Below, in pieces: positions 24,111-50,271 of a stretch of DNA of 64,000 nt. Each line of letters opens with the position of its first letter. Within the stretch, counting starts at the first letter, position 1. The notes beneath the pieces were generated by a model. The model worked only from the letters and a program-made list of their open reading frames with translations, had not been told where the DNA came from and did no database searches. The stretch lies in the NCBI GenBank assembly GCA_037389465.1, contig JAZARR010000171.1, positions 310,001-374,000 on the forward strand, given 5' to 3'. The position numbers and the translations under genes were made by a program. Origin of the DNA: Baylisascaris procyonis (taxonomy: Eukaryota; Nematoda; Chromadorea; Rhabditida; Ascarididae).

Positions 24111-26879
24111 TAGTTTTATTCTACTTGCTTAATTAACTCGTAGGGGAACCAAATGAGGAGAACGAAAAATACGATGTTTTCCTTTTTCAGATCTGGTCTC
24201 ATTTTTCAGAACGATCGTTCAAAGACAGGGCAGGGTGTTCCTTTCGAATATCAACGAATCGGTAATGAGTATAGCGCTAAAAACAAAGAAAAAAGCGCAT
24301 CTTACTGCTTTTCAACCTATATGAATGCTGTTTAGCTCATCTATTTCTGGAGCATCATTAATGATGAACAGTGCAATTCACGCGACGCTTCATAGCAATT
24401 TGGCGGCTCGTTGAAGTGTGAAAGTAAAAAAATAAAAGCCATTCACAATGGCACTCCTCCTTATTTCTTTGGAGCATTTGCACAAATTAATCCAATTTCA
24501 TCGAGAATCGACTAACATCCCGTTTCTTACTCTTTTCTTTCATAGAAAGCTTTGTTCTTATTAAGATTAGAAAACAGAGAATAGAAATGTTTTGTTCGAC
24601 TTTTTGAACTGTGCTGTTCTTAAATATCATCATTAGTCGTAACGATTGATGCAGCACTTGTCTACTTTTGTCTTTCATGGAAAAAACTTATGCTCTTTCA
24701 TGAGCGAGAAATGAGAAATGAAAACGAACATAATTAACCTTTATTGCGCTATATGACGCTAAACTTTTGCTATGACCATATAGTTTCAATGTTATTCATG
24801 AACTTCAGCAGAAGTCTATACAAGTTCTTATAGATTCTTTTGTTCAGGATCCGAATGAACAATACTTCTTCACATTGCGCTTTTCCATCCATCTGCTTTT
24901 ATAGTCGGAATCGAACCGCCGATTGAAAATTCCCCTTCATTTTCAAAGGCAGAAAACGCTCTATGATTGAAATGAGAGTTATTTTAATTCATAAAATTCT
25001 AAGAGAGTATATCATTGAAGTACAGTGGATGGGAGGTGTGCAAGCGAATTCTGGGAGTTTCTGATAGAAAATTGAGGAAATGAAACAATGTTGAGAAAGG
25101 TTTGTTTCCTCCTTAAAGCCTTTAGATAGCTATTTGTCGGATTCATGGCATTTTACAATGGACGTTAATCAAAAACGAGAGTACTGAGGGAAGGTTGAAT
25201 CAGTGCCATCTTAGTTTTTAGTCGTTCAGCATTTCCTACACCGTAAACAAAAGTTCTCGTAACTTGTAATGTTGATTATCTGCATTTCATGGATTTTTAT
25301 CTTCCTTCTGGAATTTATATGAAGATCATAAGCTCTAGTCAGACAACACATTTGTAGCCTGTGTTTTTTTCTTTTTTTTTCGTGTTAGAGGCCGTTTCAT
25401 GTAGTATTCTGCAACACTCACCAGTTATTGGTCATATTAGAGTTGCGTCAGTCGTAGTCGTACGACTTCTGACATTAACGTAGTAAAAGTTCCTAGTCTA
25501 ATATGTGAATAACGTTGCAAGACAAAGTGATGTAAAGATATGTCGGAGTTTGGGGCGTCTCGCTGAGAATATCCTTGACCATTGGTCGAGAATCGCCTTG
25601 TCCTTGACCATTGATCGGAAACCGTTGTGAAACCGTTGTAATTCCGCTACCACTCCTGCGTTTCGTTCGGCCAGTATCCGGGCTAAACTTGGGGGATAGA
25701 TTGCATTTCCCACATCTCCCACATCACATTTCCCACACCTTCACTTTAATCCCTCTAAATTCATTCCTTCTTCCAGTTTAGTCCGCCTATTGAGACGTCA
25801 TTCCACACAGTCCCTGTTCTAATTCAGCCTGCACTTCAAATTTGTGTGCATTCTCTCTCATTCGATTTGAAATGTTACAGTCAAGGAGAATCGGTTGAAG
25901 GTTTTAAGACAAATGGCTAGAGAATTTTGAACATGCCTTCTATGCACCACACATATCGCTCTTCAGTGGGTTCTTCCTCCCCGTTGAATGAAATTGCTTC
26001 TTTTCCCTTGAAGGGAAGTATTATTTGGCTATTGCTGATGCGAATACGGCAACCATTACGATGCATTGTTTTCAAGCAAGTTCATCGTTTTTTAGGAATT
26101 CGTAGCAACTCTCATTAGCAATTCGATGTACTAGAAATGACGTTTGGGAAGTATTTCATTTTGAACGTCGATCTGCTCCATGACAGTCTCAAAAATCCAG
26201 TATTCCTCTAACGATTTAGTAGCTTCCTTAAAATGACCGAAACTGTCGTCAAGTGTTTGAACTGTTGTTTCGACTGTTACATCATCGAATAGTTTTCATT
26301 GTTGTTCCATCGACTGCAGCTGCTGTTTGAGCTTCAGCGGTGACTATTAATCGCCGGTGAGCAGAAATTAACACTTTCGGTGAATTCCAGATTCCAATGT
26401 TCGATAAGTGTTGCAAATCGTAGTGTGTGCTGTTTTTGTTGAAATAATTCATTGTACTGTGATGTAACGAGCAATATTGTCAACAAAGCGTTGTGGACGT
26501 TGATTACACCGTTAGGTGCATGTGCTACTGTTTAGTTTGCTGAACTAATTCTCATTAATCCCTGATATTCAATAAACATTCTTACCCTCAGTCGACGAAC
26601 TGTGGGCAAATTCCCTCTTGGGTAGGTGAGTGCAATGACAAGCGCGTGAGTGGAAAGAAAATTTTTTAATTGTGGAGAATTGTTTGTACATCTCGCTAAT
26701 AGCGTCTACGGTGAGGCCAAACAACAAACAGGCGACTACTAATCGTGGATATGAATTATAATAGATGAAATTTTCTTGAGGCAGAAATGACTGCTATTCA
26801 CAAACAACAACGAGCCTAATAGTCGAATCAACAGCGAGAGGGGCAGCGATTTGTTCGCTATCGACTGGCAGTGTGGATT
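24111..26879. other. no confident gene
   Basis: AT-rich, except a GC-richer patch at 25498-25722 that is open on the minus strand for 74 codons. That patch carries an imperfect direct repeat (TCCTTGACCATTGGTCG / TCCTTGACCATTGATCG near 25571 and 25600). No family is recognised. Confidence 0.4.
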
Positions 26880-27351
26880 GGGGCGTATTGTTCTAAGCCG
26901 GAACTACAACTAGCATCGGCAACAGCAGCACATCACCAGCATCACAACAAACCCAACTGAGCACTGGCGCCTCACTCCACGAGGAAAGGCACCTCGCAAT
27001 CGGCACCCCCGCATTGCTTTTTGCTTTCCTCTGCCTCCCAGCCGCCTGCCTTGCTGTGCCGCTTTGGCTGGCGCTTACAGGCCGTCGTCGATTCACACGT
27101 AATACGGCGAGTCCGAAACGCTTACGGCTCGATCAGCGACCACTGACTGTAACGGGGCGTGTGCACACTTGGCAAGAAGACATCTTGCATGGTGCAATTC
27201 ATCGCCACTGGTCCGCCAACTTTATTCCACTGACGCCCTATATGGCCTACTAAAGGCCATCTTCAGTTCATTAACGACCTCCCTAGTGGATATTCACGAC
27301 CATTTATTGGAACTATTTGAGAAACGCGAGTTCGTTTTAGTCAACGGCACT
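26880..27351 (+). promoter_or_regulatory. GC-rich region upstream of the K2P gene
   Basis: Base composition shifts abruptly to GC-rich with many CpG steps at about 26880-27300, some 500-900 bases before the channel's first exon. Frames are open on both strands but encode nothing recognisable. The position fits a promoter or a 5' untranslated exon of the channel gene, which is inference from composition and location. Confidence 0.3.
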
Positions 27352-27378
27352 TACTGTTCTTTTTGCAAAAGAACAGTA
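27352..27378. repeat. perfect inverted repeat, 12-bp arms
   Basis: TACTGTTCTTTT at 27352-27363 is matched exactly by AAAAGAACAGTA at 27367-27378 around the loop TGC. It lies about 440 bases upstream of the channel ATG. The half-site AGAACAGT resembles an operator or hormone-receptor element, but no function is shown. Confidence 0.85.
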
Positions 27379-27820
27379 TAGTCATTTCTATTGGCAAGCT
27401 CCTTGTACTCGAGTGACCAACACAAAGCTTTTACCTCCATTGTTGACATTAACGAACACTCGAACGCTGACAGCTTTAAATCTCTGCGATTTTTGGCGGT
27501 GCACTGTTATTATATTCGTGAAATGTGTCACGTTTAGCGGGATTCCCCTTTATGATTTGCGCGGTTTACACAGGTTTGCCTCATGAATTCATTGCAACTT
27601 CTTCGGTTGTATGAGACAAACCGTGATGCCTCGAAGCGAAGTTATTTACGTTATTCGACTCAGTGATATTATTGCTGCACGGTGACTGATTAGTCGCTAT
27701 ATTTTGGACTTTTCGTGTTGGGTGAGAAGCTACGAGCTGCTCCACTCTACGTAGGGGACAAATATCATAGAAACCCGCGAAGAGGTGCAAAGTTTTGGGT
27801 TTCGCTGGCGGTAATGTGGT

Positions 27821-42005
<14,185 letters not shown>

Positions 42006-44319
42006 TATCGTTGTTATTGTTCTGTATGAAAAAAAGAATATGGCGATTATATTAATAGCTTTGTTCGCATTTAGCGACCTCCAGAGTTACAAAATTCCTC
42101 GAAATCATCGGCCTCTAATAATTTATAGACGCTAACGAGCGATTTCGTTGGTGTATGGTTATGAAAGGTTAGCGAAGGAATAGGTGCATCAAGGAGATGA
42201 CAACGAAATCCATTTGTCGACTCAGGTCATAGAATACATCGGTTGTAGGAATGGACAGCATCTTTGGCCGAATGCTGAAAACGTGTTTTCCGATAGAAAT
42301 GAAGGAGTTGCATAGATTTTCGGCAGAAAAATTCATTTATCTCTCGCAGTAGCGGTTCGCGTAAACATTTCGTTGGAGAGATCCAACTGCGAAGGTGCAG
42401 GAAATTTGAAGGACTCAAAAATTGTTCGGAATTGGAAAGCATTTGACTTCAGTGACTCTCAAGAGTCGTCCAGGTCCCTTCACGATTTGGGACTTTGGAA
42501 TTTGAGGTTTCGAATTTCGTTGGGCTCCTAAGATGCTCCTAAAATCAAGTTTCAAACGAACAATGGAGTCATATTAATTCGCCGCTTCATGCGACCATGA
42601 TATTTCAATAGCTCCTGCTGAACCCGAACATTCGAAAAGAATGCACATTGTTTCTCATGCCCTCATCGCCAGTTCTCTTCCTCATGACGTACGAAAAGCA
42701 CAGCGAATGGCCTACGTCAATTTTCGATTAAGAATAGTTCCGCACATCATTAAAGAACAAGATAAAGAGTAACACCTATATTTATGCAACACTTATACGT
42801 GATCAGACAGTGACATTCTAAGACAGCGAACTGGCAAAGCGCTTTCAAACCTTTTCCATATACCGAATACTTGGATCGGTGTTTCTTGCAGCGTTATGAG
42901 TATGGGGATATTTGCTGATTATCTCAAAATCCGTGTGAGCCTTCTCAAGACTTCCGTATTTCGTAAGAGTAGATCAAGGCGCTCGCCAGCTGATCGAATT
43001 AAATTCAACTCCTGGTAAAAATTGTGTGGTTCATATCAATTTTCGGCTTGAACATATTTTAATCCTGGAAAAACAAATCCTTTCTATTGTAGATAGTGTC
43101 CGTGACCTTTGTTATAGTTGAACTTAAACTTCACTGAACGTTGCAATTTTCCAGTATTGATGAACAGCTATCGAAAATTGAAAAGTATATTCTTCGAGCG
43201 TTGCACTGAAGGCGTACTGAGCATCACCTAAAAGCCTTGATTGCTTACTGCCAATCCATTCTGGAATATTGAATTTCTGCATAATCTCGCTACTTTATTT
43301 CTGGTATCAGGCACAATCGCTTCACTCGTACTGCTTTTACTTTATCATTGTCCATATCAGCTAAATTACACTGTGAGATTAAAAATGTTTAGACTGGAAT
43401 CATTGAAATATCACAGGCTCAAGATGGGTTTATTCTTTATTGTAAAATTGCGTGCGGCTTTTGCAACATTCCACTGTTAGAAATATTTCAGCTTGTCCAT
43501 CCCTGCAATTAAAGTGGACATCAGTTCCAGTTGTGCAAAAAATTCTGCAGCATAAACAATGCTCTGCACAAGCTCTAGTTTCCTGTTATATGATCCTGAT
43601 GTGCGTCCTGCCGATATCATTAATACACTCAATCCTTCAGCTTTTTAACTGTCACTGAATTGTTTCGTTGTTTGCTCTACTGCCGCACTCACATATCCAA
43701 CGTCTATTCGTCCGAATCATAGCTTTACGAACGCTTTACTCTTCCTCAGTGTTCGTGTTGAGACAGTTTTTGAATGTTTCCCCACTTTAGACTATTGAAA
43801 TAAAATGAAAAGTTTTCAACCCTCAGAACGTTATAATTTAAATGAAAGAATCGAAAGGGAAGGGGTGATTCTGCGTTGCAAAACGGTGCAACTTAGAAAG
43901 ACACAGCATTGTATCTTGCAGCCGAAAATGCACGAATATCCTGCAGTAGAGTTTGGTTGTGTTTTCTGTGAAACCACTCTGGAGCCAATGCTGTGCAATG
44001 CTCAGGTTATGAAAGCAGTAGAAGTAAAGGTACGTAGGCAGCATATTTCAGTACTAATTTTATAACGTCAGCGTGGAAACCCCCAGTGCCGTCAACGAAA
44101 CCCCTAGTATGGCCCAGGTGGGCGGTCTCGACGTCACTGATTTAAACGAGGCTCAGTTTTGTTCGAAAAGCTGGATGAAATTTCGCGTGGTCGTTTGCAC
44201 ATGCCTTCTATAGGTTGCCATTTATAGTGAGCACCGAAGCTCGTCCGTCCGCATCTGTGCCCATTGCCATCACTAATAGTTTCGAGATGAAGTAGGAATA
44301 TATGGGCTGTGAAGCCCGT

Positions 44320-44323
<4 letters not shown>
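42006..44323. other. channel 3' flank, no gene recognised
   Basis: AT-rich sequence. No AATAAA is seen within about 100 bases after the channel stop. A frame at 43805-44065 (+) ends near a GTACGT donor-like site (44030) but has no recognised domain. Confidence 0.4.

Positions 44324-44362
<39 letters not shown>
44324..44362. repeat. (AT)n dinucleotide microsatellite
   Basis: An uninterrupted AT repeat of about 39 bases. Frames across it encode poly(IY) on both strands, which is an artefact. Confidence 0.95.
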
Positions 44363-44365
<3 letters not shown>

Positions 44366-45127
44366 GACGGGGAGATAAACTTGCGCATTGGCTCATATGT
44401 GCTGCTTTCGATTTCTGGATGTTTTCGTTCTGCGGTAGTAATTGGGCATTATTGTCTCCAGCAATCTGTGCACATATGAGTGTTGTGGAATCTGTTGAAG
44501 GAGTGCAACTGATACAAAACTTTTTTGTTGCCCGATTGGCGTAAAATGCGTCACATTTTTCCGTTTTTCGAATGCCTATAGACCATTCGAAAATGGTGAG
44601 TCGACATGGAATATGAAACAACGTCACCCTATGATGTATGCTCTATCGTCCAAGTTTCTTACATTCAGTTTCTGATAATTGACGTATATAATTAATTTAG
44701 CGATTGTATGGCATTGAAGGTGAAAGCGACGGTCTTTCGAAAAAAAAAAAATTACGCTTCTTTTTAGAAGGTCGGCTGAAATGAAGTATATATAATCTGT
44801 GATGCAGTTTGTCGAGCAAACAAAGAACCTATAATTACAATCTTCACTGTTCCAATCATTTCCATTTCTGTCATTCGTCCTCCTCATAACTGCGAAAGTC
44901 AAATTTCTAATTGATTTCTTAACGGCTCCATCATCAATACGCAAAAGCGGTGAACAGGACACTTTTCTGCATTTTCCAACGTTCTGCGCCTTAGGCGAAC
45001 GAATTGGCAGTTGTTATAGTATATGCCCTACACAGAGAGAATGCGCAGATTTCGTTAATTTTGACCCATGAAGCTATTTGAGAGGTCTTACAACAAGAAA
45101 TATTGACCTTTTTTTCCCGAAATGTGA
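44363..45127. other. no gene recognised
   Basis: AT-rich sequence with an A12 run near 44741. Minus-strand frames here show no domain. Confidence 0.45.
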
Positions 45128-45577
45128 GGGAAAGAAATATATGCCACTTTTCCCAAAAGAAGTCAGGAATTTTTTCAACAAGCTAAACACTATGGTTTCG
45201 TCAACTATGATTTCATAAATAAGTTGGAGCATGTCTTCTCAGAAATTCTATCGTTAATTCTGATTTTTTTGCCTCCCATAGCAAAGCTTTTACAGCTCGT
45301 TTTAGATAACAAATCTTCGATGTTCCTCCATCGTATGAAATTTTGCTCCGATTCTGATCGCCTTTCGCTCTTAGTAGTAATTCACGCGATATTGATGCCA
45401 ATAGTTTTTGTTTGTGTTGGTATTGGTACTATATGTGAGATCATGATTTTGGTGACCTACGCCAAACATCTTTCATTGTGGCATATCGCGTACATTATTT
45501 CAACCATGACGAAAGCCGCTTCGCTTGAACTGCAAATGCTACTGATGATTCTTTGGTTGCCGTCGCAGTATCATTAG
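45128..45577 (+). other. hydrophobic open frame, possible multi-helix membrane exon
   Basis: Open for 149 codons from the stop before 45128 to the TAG at 45575. It has no ATG near its start, so it would be an internal or terminal exon (from GKEIYATFPKRSQEFF). Three hydrophobic stretches follow: ILSLILIFLPPIAKLL, then about 25 residues around VIHAILMPIVFVCVG, then WHIAYIIS... LMILWL. This resembles a piece of a polytopic protein such as a nematode 7TM receptor, but I recognise no motif. Such a frame could be chance. Confidence 0.2.
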
Positions 45578-45683
45578 TTTTCTCAATACTTGACCCTCGC
45601 CCCTACCCTCAATCAAATTTTATTCGCCTCCATGGGAGTTTTGATCCCTCACAGTGTATTCTCGCATTGTTCTTCTTTATGCT

Positions 45684-45817
45684 ACCCAGACCGTATGGGC
45701 GAAGTGGCCTTATAATCACGACTGTTGCCTTCACTCCCTTGTCAATTGTTACCCAGAGTGTATGAGCGGAGTGGCCTTATAATCGCGAGTGTTGCCTTCA
45801 CTCCCTTGTTAATTGTT
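45684..45817. repeat. 67-bp tandem duplication, two diverged copies
   Basis: Units at 45684-45750 and 45751-45817 share 60 of 67 bases, including GTGGCCTTATAATC and GTTGCCTTCACTCCCTTG. Confidence 0.9.
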
Positions 45818-46729
45818 GTCATTACTCTATCCTGTCGCATTCATCCGGTATGTCCATCTTTCCAGGATTTTTTCTCGGTTGCCACATGCATTCTGACGCT
45901 TACGCCGCTTTAGTGATTTCTGTTACCGACCTGTTTTTATTTGTTCCATTTTTTCGTAGCCTTCGTGTTGACAATAATGAGATTGTCTAATGACAAACAG
46001 CGGTTCATTTTAGGACGCTTATTTTCATATAAATCCTTATGTATAAGAATGTACTATGAGAATGGTACTATAAGAATATTTAAGAATGGTATAGGTACTA
46101 TTAAGAATGGACTGCCTATTAGAGGATATGTGAACAGCAATGCAGACGAATGGTCTATTCGTCCATCTGCCGCATTCATTCACTTGATACTGTGTTCACT
46201 CGTTAGACGTTTTTTTTATGTAATGGGCGAAATATAAAATTTTCTGTGCGACTCATGGAAAGTCTTCTCTGAATTTTATGAAACTCGATGTTTGAGCGGC
46301 GCTTCATGGTTTCTAATTTTTGGTAAATGGTTTCTATTTCGATAAATCTGATCCATAAGTTGTGGCTTATTTACTGCAGTTATCTCAATTGATAGAGGAT
46401 AGTCATCCACAACAAAAAAAAGCGAGCTGAGATGGCTATCGAAGAATATTCTTTGAGCGTATATTCTCACTCGATCTTATTTTGCCATTAAAACCAAACT
46501 TTTGAATAAGTGGAAGATTTTTCGATTTTACTGCCCAAAATCATGAACTTTTTCACATTTTTTAAAAACTACTATGGAAACTTGCTCGTAGAATGAGCGT
46601 TATGCTCACTGCGTTACAATAATTTCTTTACTGTAGAATAGGCACATCTCGATCTTGCCTGCAAAACTATCGTTATAGGAATAAGTGAAACTGTTGCGAT
46701 GCAAGTTTTTGTGCAAGGTTTGTCTGATG
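45818..46729. other. no gene recognised
   Basis: AT-rich sequence with short internal reiterations of AAGAATGGTA or AAGAATGG near 46050-46110. No coding signal. Confidence 0.45.
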
Positions 46730-46767
46730 GTGCCTGTAATCGAAATGTGTGCCTGTAATCGAAATGT
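46730..46767. repeat. 19-bp tandem repeat, two copies
   Basis: GTGCCTGTAATCGAAATGT occurs twice in direct succession. Confidence 0.9.
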
Positions 46768-47198
46768 GTTTTAACAACTTTATTTAACACAACACAAAAT
46801 TTCTACTATGGATGGTAAAAGGATGTTATTACTTGATACTCAGAGATTTTGAAAATGAGGATGATGGGGAATATTCATTTACATAGGCAGAAAGACGACT
46901 GCTTATGAGCAGTGAACAAATTAGGGATAAACGGGAAGTTGTTGCCACCTTTTTGCCGACCACTAAGAAGACCTTTTTTTTAAGAATTCATTAAAATGTT
47001 CTCTCTGAAAGAAATTCTTCGAGAAGATTTGCGCGCTACAAGATTGGTGACCATTAGTGTATAAATTGAGGTAATTGAGCGATGCACTGCAAAAATTAGA
47101 TTGATTAGTGTTCCAGGCTCAAATCATCTAAGTATCGTCGTTCGATTAGTTTCTCATATCGACTTCAGACGCCTCTATCGTGAAATCGTGTCACCGTG

Positions 47199-50100
47199 AT
47201 GTTGCTTCCGTTGCTTCTGGCCATTGTCACGCTCTTTTCGATCACCACCACTGCACAGGTCATTTCGTATTACAAATAACTTCCGCCTGAACATCTCAAG
47301 AATGACAAACGTTAAGCGTGCAGAAAAATTTGACTTTGATTTATTCATTGGGGAAAATCTGAAAGCGAGCGGCACGAAAAAGTGTTTTCCGAGTGTTGTT
47401 TAACTTAAGTGTAGAATTTCGATTGAGGCATAGACATTTTCATAGAAGGCATTACGTCCCTGTTATCATAGTGCATCTTTTTTTCTTCCCGCGGAAGATA
47501 TCATGCTCTCATTTTCTCTAAGGACCTTTTCGTGGGGCATTATTTATGTTTCTATGGAGTGCACCTTTGTAGACGACATTTTCTTCTCTAAAGGCGAAAC
47601 GAAATGTCAAATTTTGCTCTTATTCAGTCCTCTACTGCACCAATAATGCGTGTTCCTATGATTGCATAGAAGAAAATTATCTTCAAATGCGATTAGAAAG
47701 GGGCACAACACTAAATTTGACTAAAAAAATTCACTTGCAGTTCAGAGCATCCAGTTGGACATTATTTTAGGCATTTTAATGGCCTGAATGAAATCACGGT
47801 TATGGGCACGCCGCTAACCTCTCTAAGGCAATCACTGTGCCAATTAAAATGCCGGATATCGCTATCAATGAGCCAAATATCCAAATTTCATATTTACGAA
47901 GAGTGACATTTATGTGTTCTAAAAATTGATTTCTCAAAACAAGGCAATTTCTTTTGCAGCGAGCATATTTCATTGTGGACGACTTATCATTCTTTAGCAA
48001 CCCATAAAACTCATCCGAAGAAATGGGGGCGTGTAGTTATTTCCAGTGAAATATTCTATGCGGATGCGATCCCGTGAAGGGTTCAAAGGAAAATTGCTTC
48101 CTGAAAACAGTAGAAGCGTTGGATAATTTTTTGCCTAATCTAACATAATCGGAGAGCGAAAATTTCACCACCACGTCAGGATAAACGGTTCAATTCCCTC
48201 ATATTACATGATTCGGAGAATGCTAAGAAATCATCGCCATAAGTTAATCTTCGTTGCAAAACAGTTAGTGCTCGCTGCGAGAGATCTACAAAGGTGCGGT
48301 GGGCAAACCAGTTATCTAGATGGTTACTGCTAATAGACAGCATGAGTCAGTCTTTCGAAAATTCGCACCGTATTTTTCAAACCTGTTAGACAGAGAGTTT
48401 GAGGAGAACAGCGAAATGCTAAACAACTGACGTCCTCTTTCATTCTCCTTTCTGCTTCACTTTTCATCAAAAATGATGATACATCTGGGTGCTTATCTCA
48501 TTCGACAGAATTTATTATGTATTTCACAAATTGAACAGAATCTAAGCCGATGTGAAAACGATGCGAAAAGCTTATTTGCTATAAAACAACGGCACATTAC
48601 AGAATGCATACCAATTACTGCAAATTTCACTCGCAATCATATAAAAATTTAAAAGAAAATTTATCGCTATTTTACGTCATTTATGTGCATAAAGATTTGC
48701 GAAAAATGAGCTTTTATTGGGTTTTCGAAGAACTTTCAATAAAATTACTTGTGTGATTTTATGCGTATAAGAAAATTTTCAACTCAGCGTAGTTTTCTTA
48801 TCAAAATTTTCATAAAAACGAGAATCATTTTTCATTCACAGAATGCTTCATGCATGATCATCCAGTTTTATATGTTTGCGACGGAGATATTGAGAAAATA
48901 TTGGCACTCATTCCTGCCCTCCAATAATGGGGTAAAATTTCAACGATTTTTGAGGATTGGCGATAGAATTTTTCTCAAAAGCTTTCTAGGGTGGTTATGC
49001 GAGCATGCCAAGGACTTCATAGGTAACAATCAATGTGCAGCGCAAGGGTGATGATTTGAAACAGACATTTGAGGGAAGCATAATCGTGTAATCATTATTC
49101 ATCGCTTGGAATAGCGTTATTGAAAAAACAAAAGACATCCAAATAGTAGTTTCAGTAACAGCTCCGATCGAACTGTAGAGGTTTTTTCATTTCCCAGATG
49201 AGGTATTTTAGTCACAAATAAAATAATAGCTGTTCCCATGCTTGCGTAAGATATAAGCCAGTTGAAAGAGCGTCATCTAATGAAGTTAATCAATCGTCGT
49301 TTGCCGGGCTCACTTATACGGATGATCAGCCTCAACCTGCTATCTCATTCACCCAAATTTAGAGAATTGCAGATTTCAGTTTAGTTTTCTTTTGCGAAGA
49401 AAACTGCAGTGGGAAGGAAGAAGGCGCTAGAGAGTATTGACAGTTCTGTTAAAAAGGAACTGGGAAAAGGTAGAAATTTGGGGTTACATGATAATATCGA
49501 AAATGAGAAACGGTCAAGAAATGTGTCACTCAAAAACATGAATTTTCCACCTCTCTCATATCATTCTCACTGTTGAAGAATACTTGAGGATCTCCACAAA
49601 AATTCCAATTCCGCGGTGGTATTCGCAATCTTCGATATGTTAGTAATCTTTGCCTATAACAAGTTTTCGATATTATTCGGCAATTTCAAAATACAATAAT
49701 CTAGTCGTACTGGTTTCAACAAAAAGCGCTTGAAAATACAGAATCCGCGAAAGTTTCGGAAGCCTTGGAAGGAGGCATATCGAAACGTAGTGTGAGCACT
49801 TCTTCTGAGTAATTGGTGCACTTTGCGATTTCGAAATGAAGCTTGCAGGTTGTCACTGCATACTTTGAATCTGAAGACGTGCTTTTATCCTATGCAGCCG
49901 TTGTGAGAACATTCACCCATGAAAGGCTTTTCACGTCCCCCCTAGATGCCGATTTTACCACCATTACCTGAAATTAATAAGGCATAAACAAAAGTTACTC
50001 AAACTATGGACGATGGATTTTACAAGGAAACTGTCGTTCAAGAATTTCATAGATATGACTTTAACACAATTTTTTCTTATTGAAAGTTTAATTTAAATAT

Positions 50101-50271
50101 TCTCACTTGCACGCTTTCCACGTAAATTTGACATAATCAGTAAAATTTCAGGGTCTGCAATGGGAACCACTTTTCTATCGTCAATTTCGCAGAGTACATA
50201 ACCTCTCTCCAGAACCAGTCGATACATTCGAAGCAGCAACGAAACGAGAACGACCTTCAGCAGGTTCGTGA
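47199..50271 (+). CDS. candidate four-exon secreted protein (hypothetical)
   Basis: Exon-like segments 47199-47258, 48842-48931, 49849-49902 and 50152-50271 all join in phase 0 to a 107-aa product. Segment 1 is a near-ideal signal peptide (MLLPLLLAIVTLFS, possible cleavage after TTA) ending CAG|GTCATT. Segment 2 follows TTCACAG (NASCMIIQFYMF). Segment 3 follows GCTTGCAG (VVTAYFESEDVL) and ends at GTGAGA. Segment 4 follows ATTTCAG (GLQWEPLFYRQFRR, later ATKRERP) and runs to a TGA. RR and KR pairs could be processing sites. No family is recognised, and the last two segments also have open minus-strand frames with splice-like sites. The joins are my inference. Confidence 0.25.

Noticed and set aside
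24890..24970. Possible minus-strand tRNA from GGCGGTTCGATTCCGAC
   Set aside because: The T stem has a mismatch and the anticodon arm cannot be formed.
44208..44627. 139-codon minus-strand ORF with an IYIYIY run
   Set aside because: The frame stays open only because it crosses the AT microsatellite.
47800..48000. Minus-strand frame ending in a helix (IWIFGSLIAISGILIGTVI) reminiscent of a tetraspanin last segment
   Set aside because: No CCG motif or other tetraspanin exons are found nearby on that strand, and the similarity is only general hydrophobicity.
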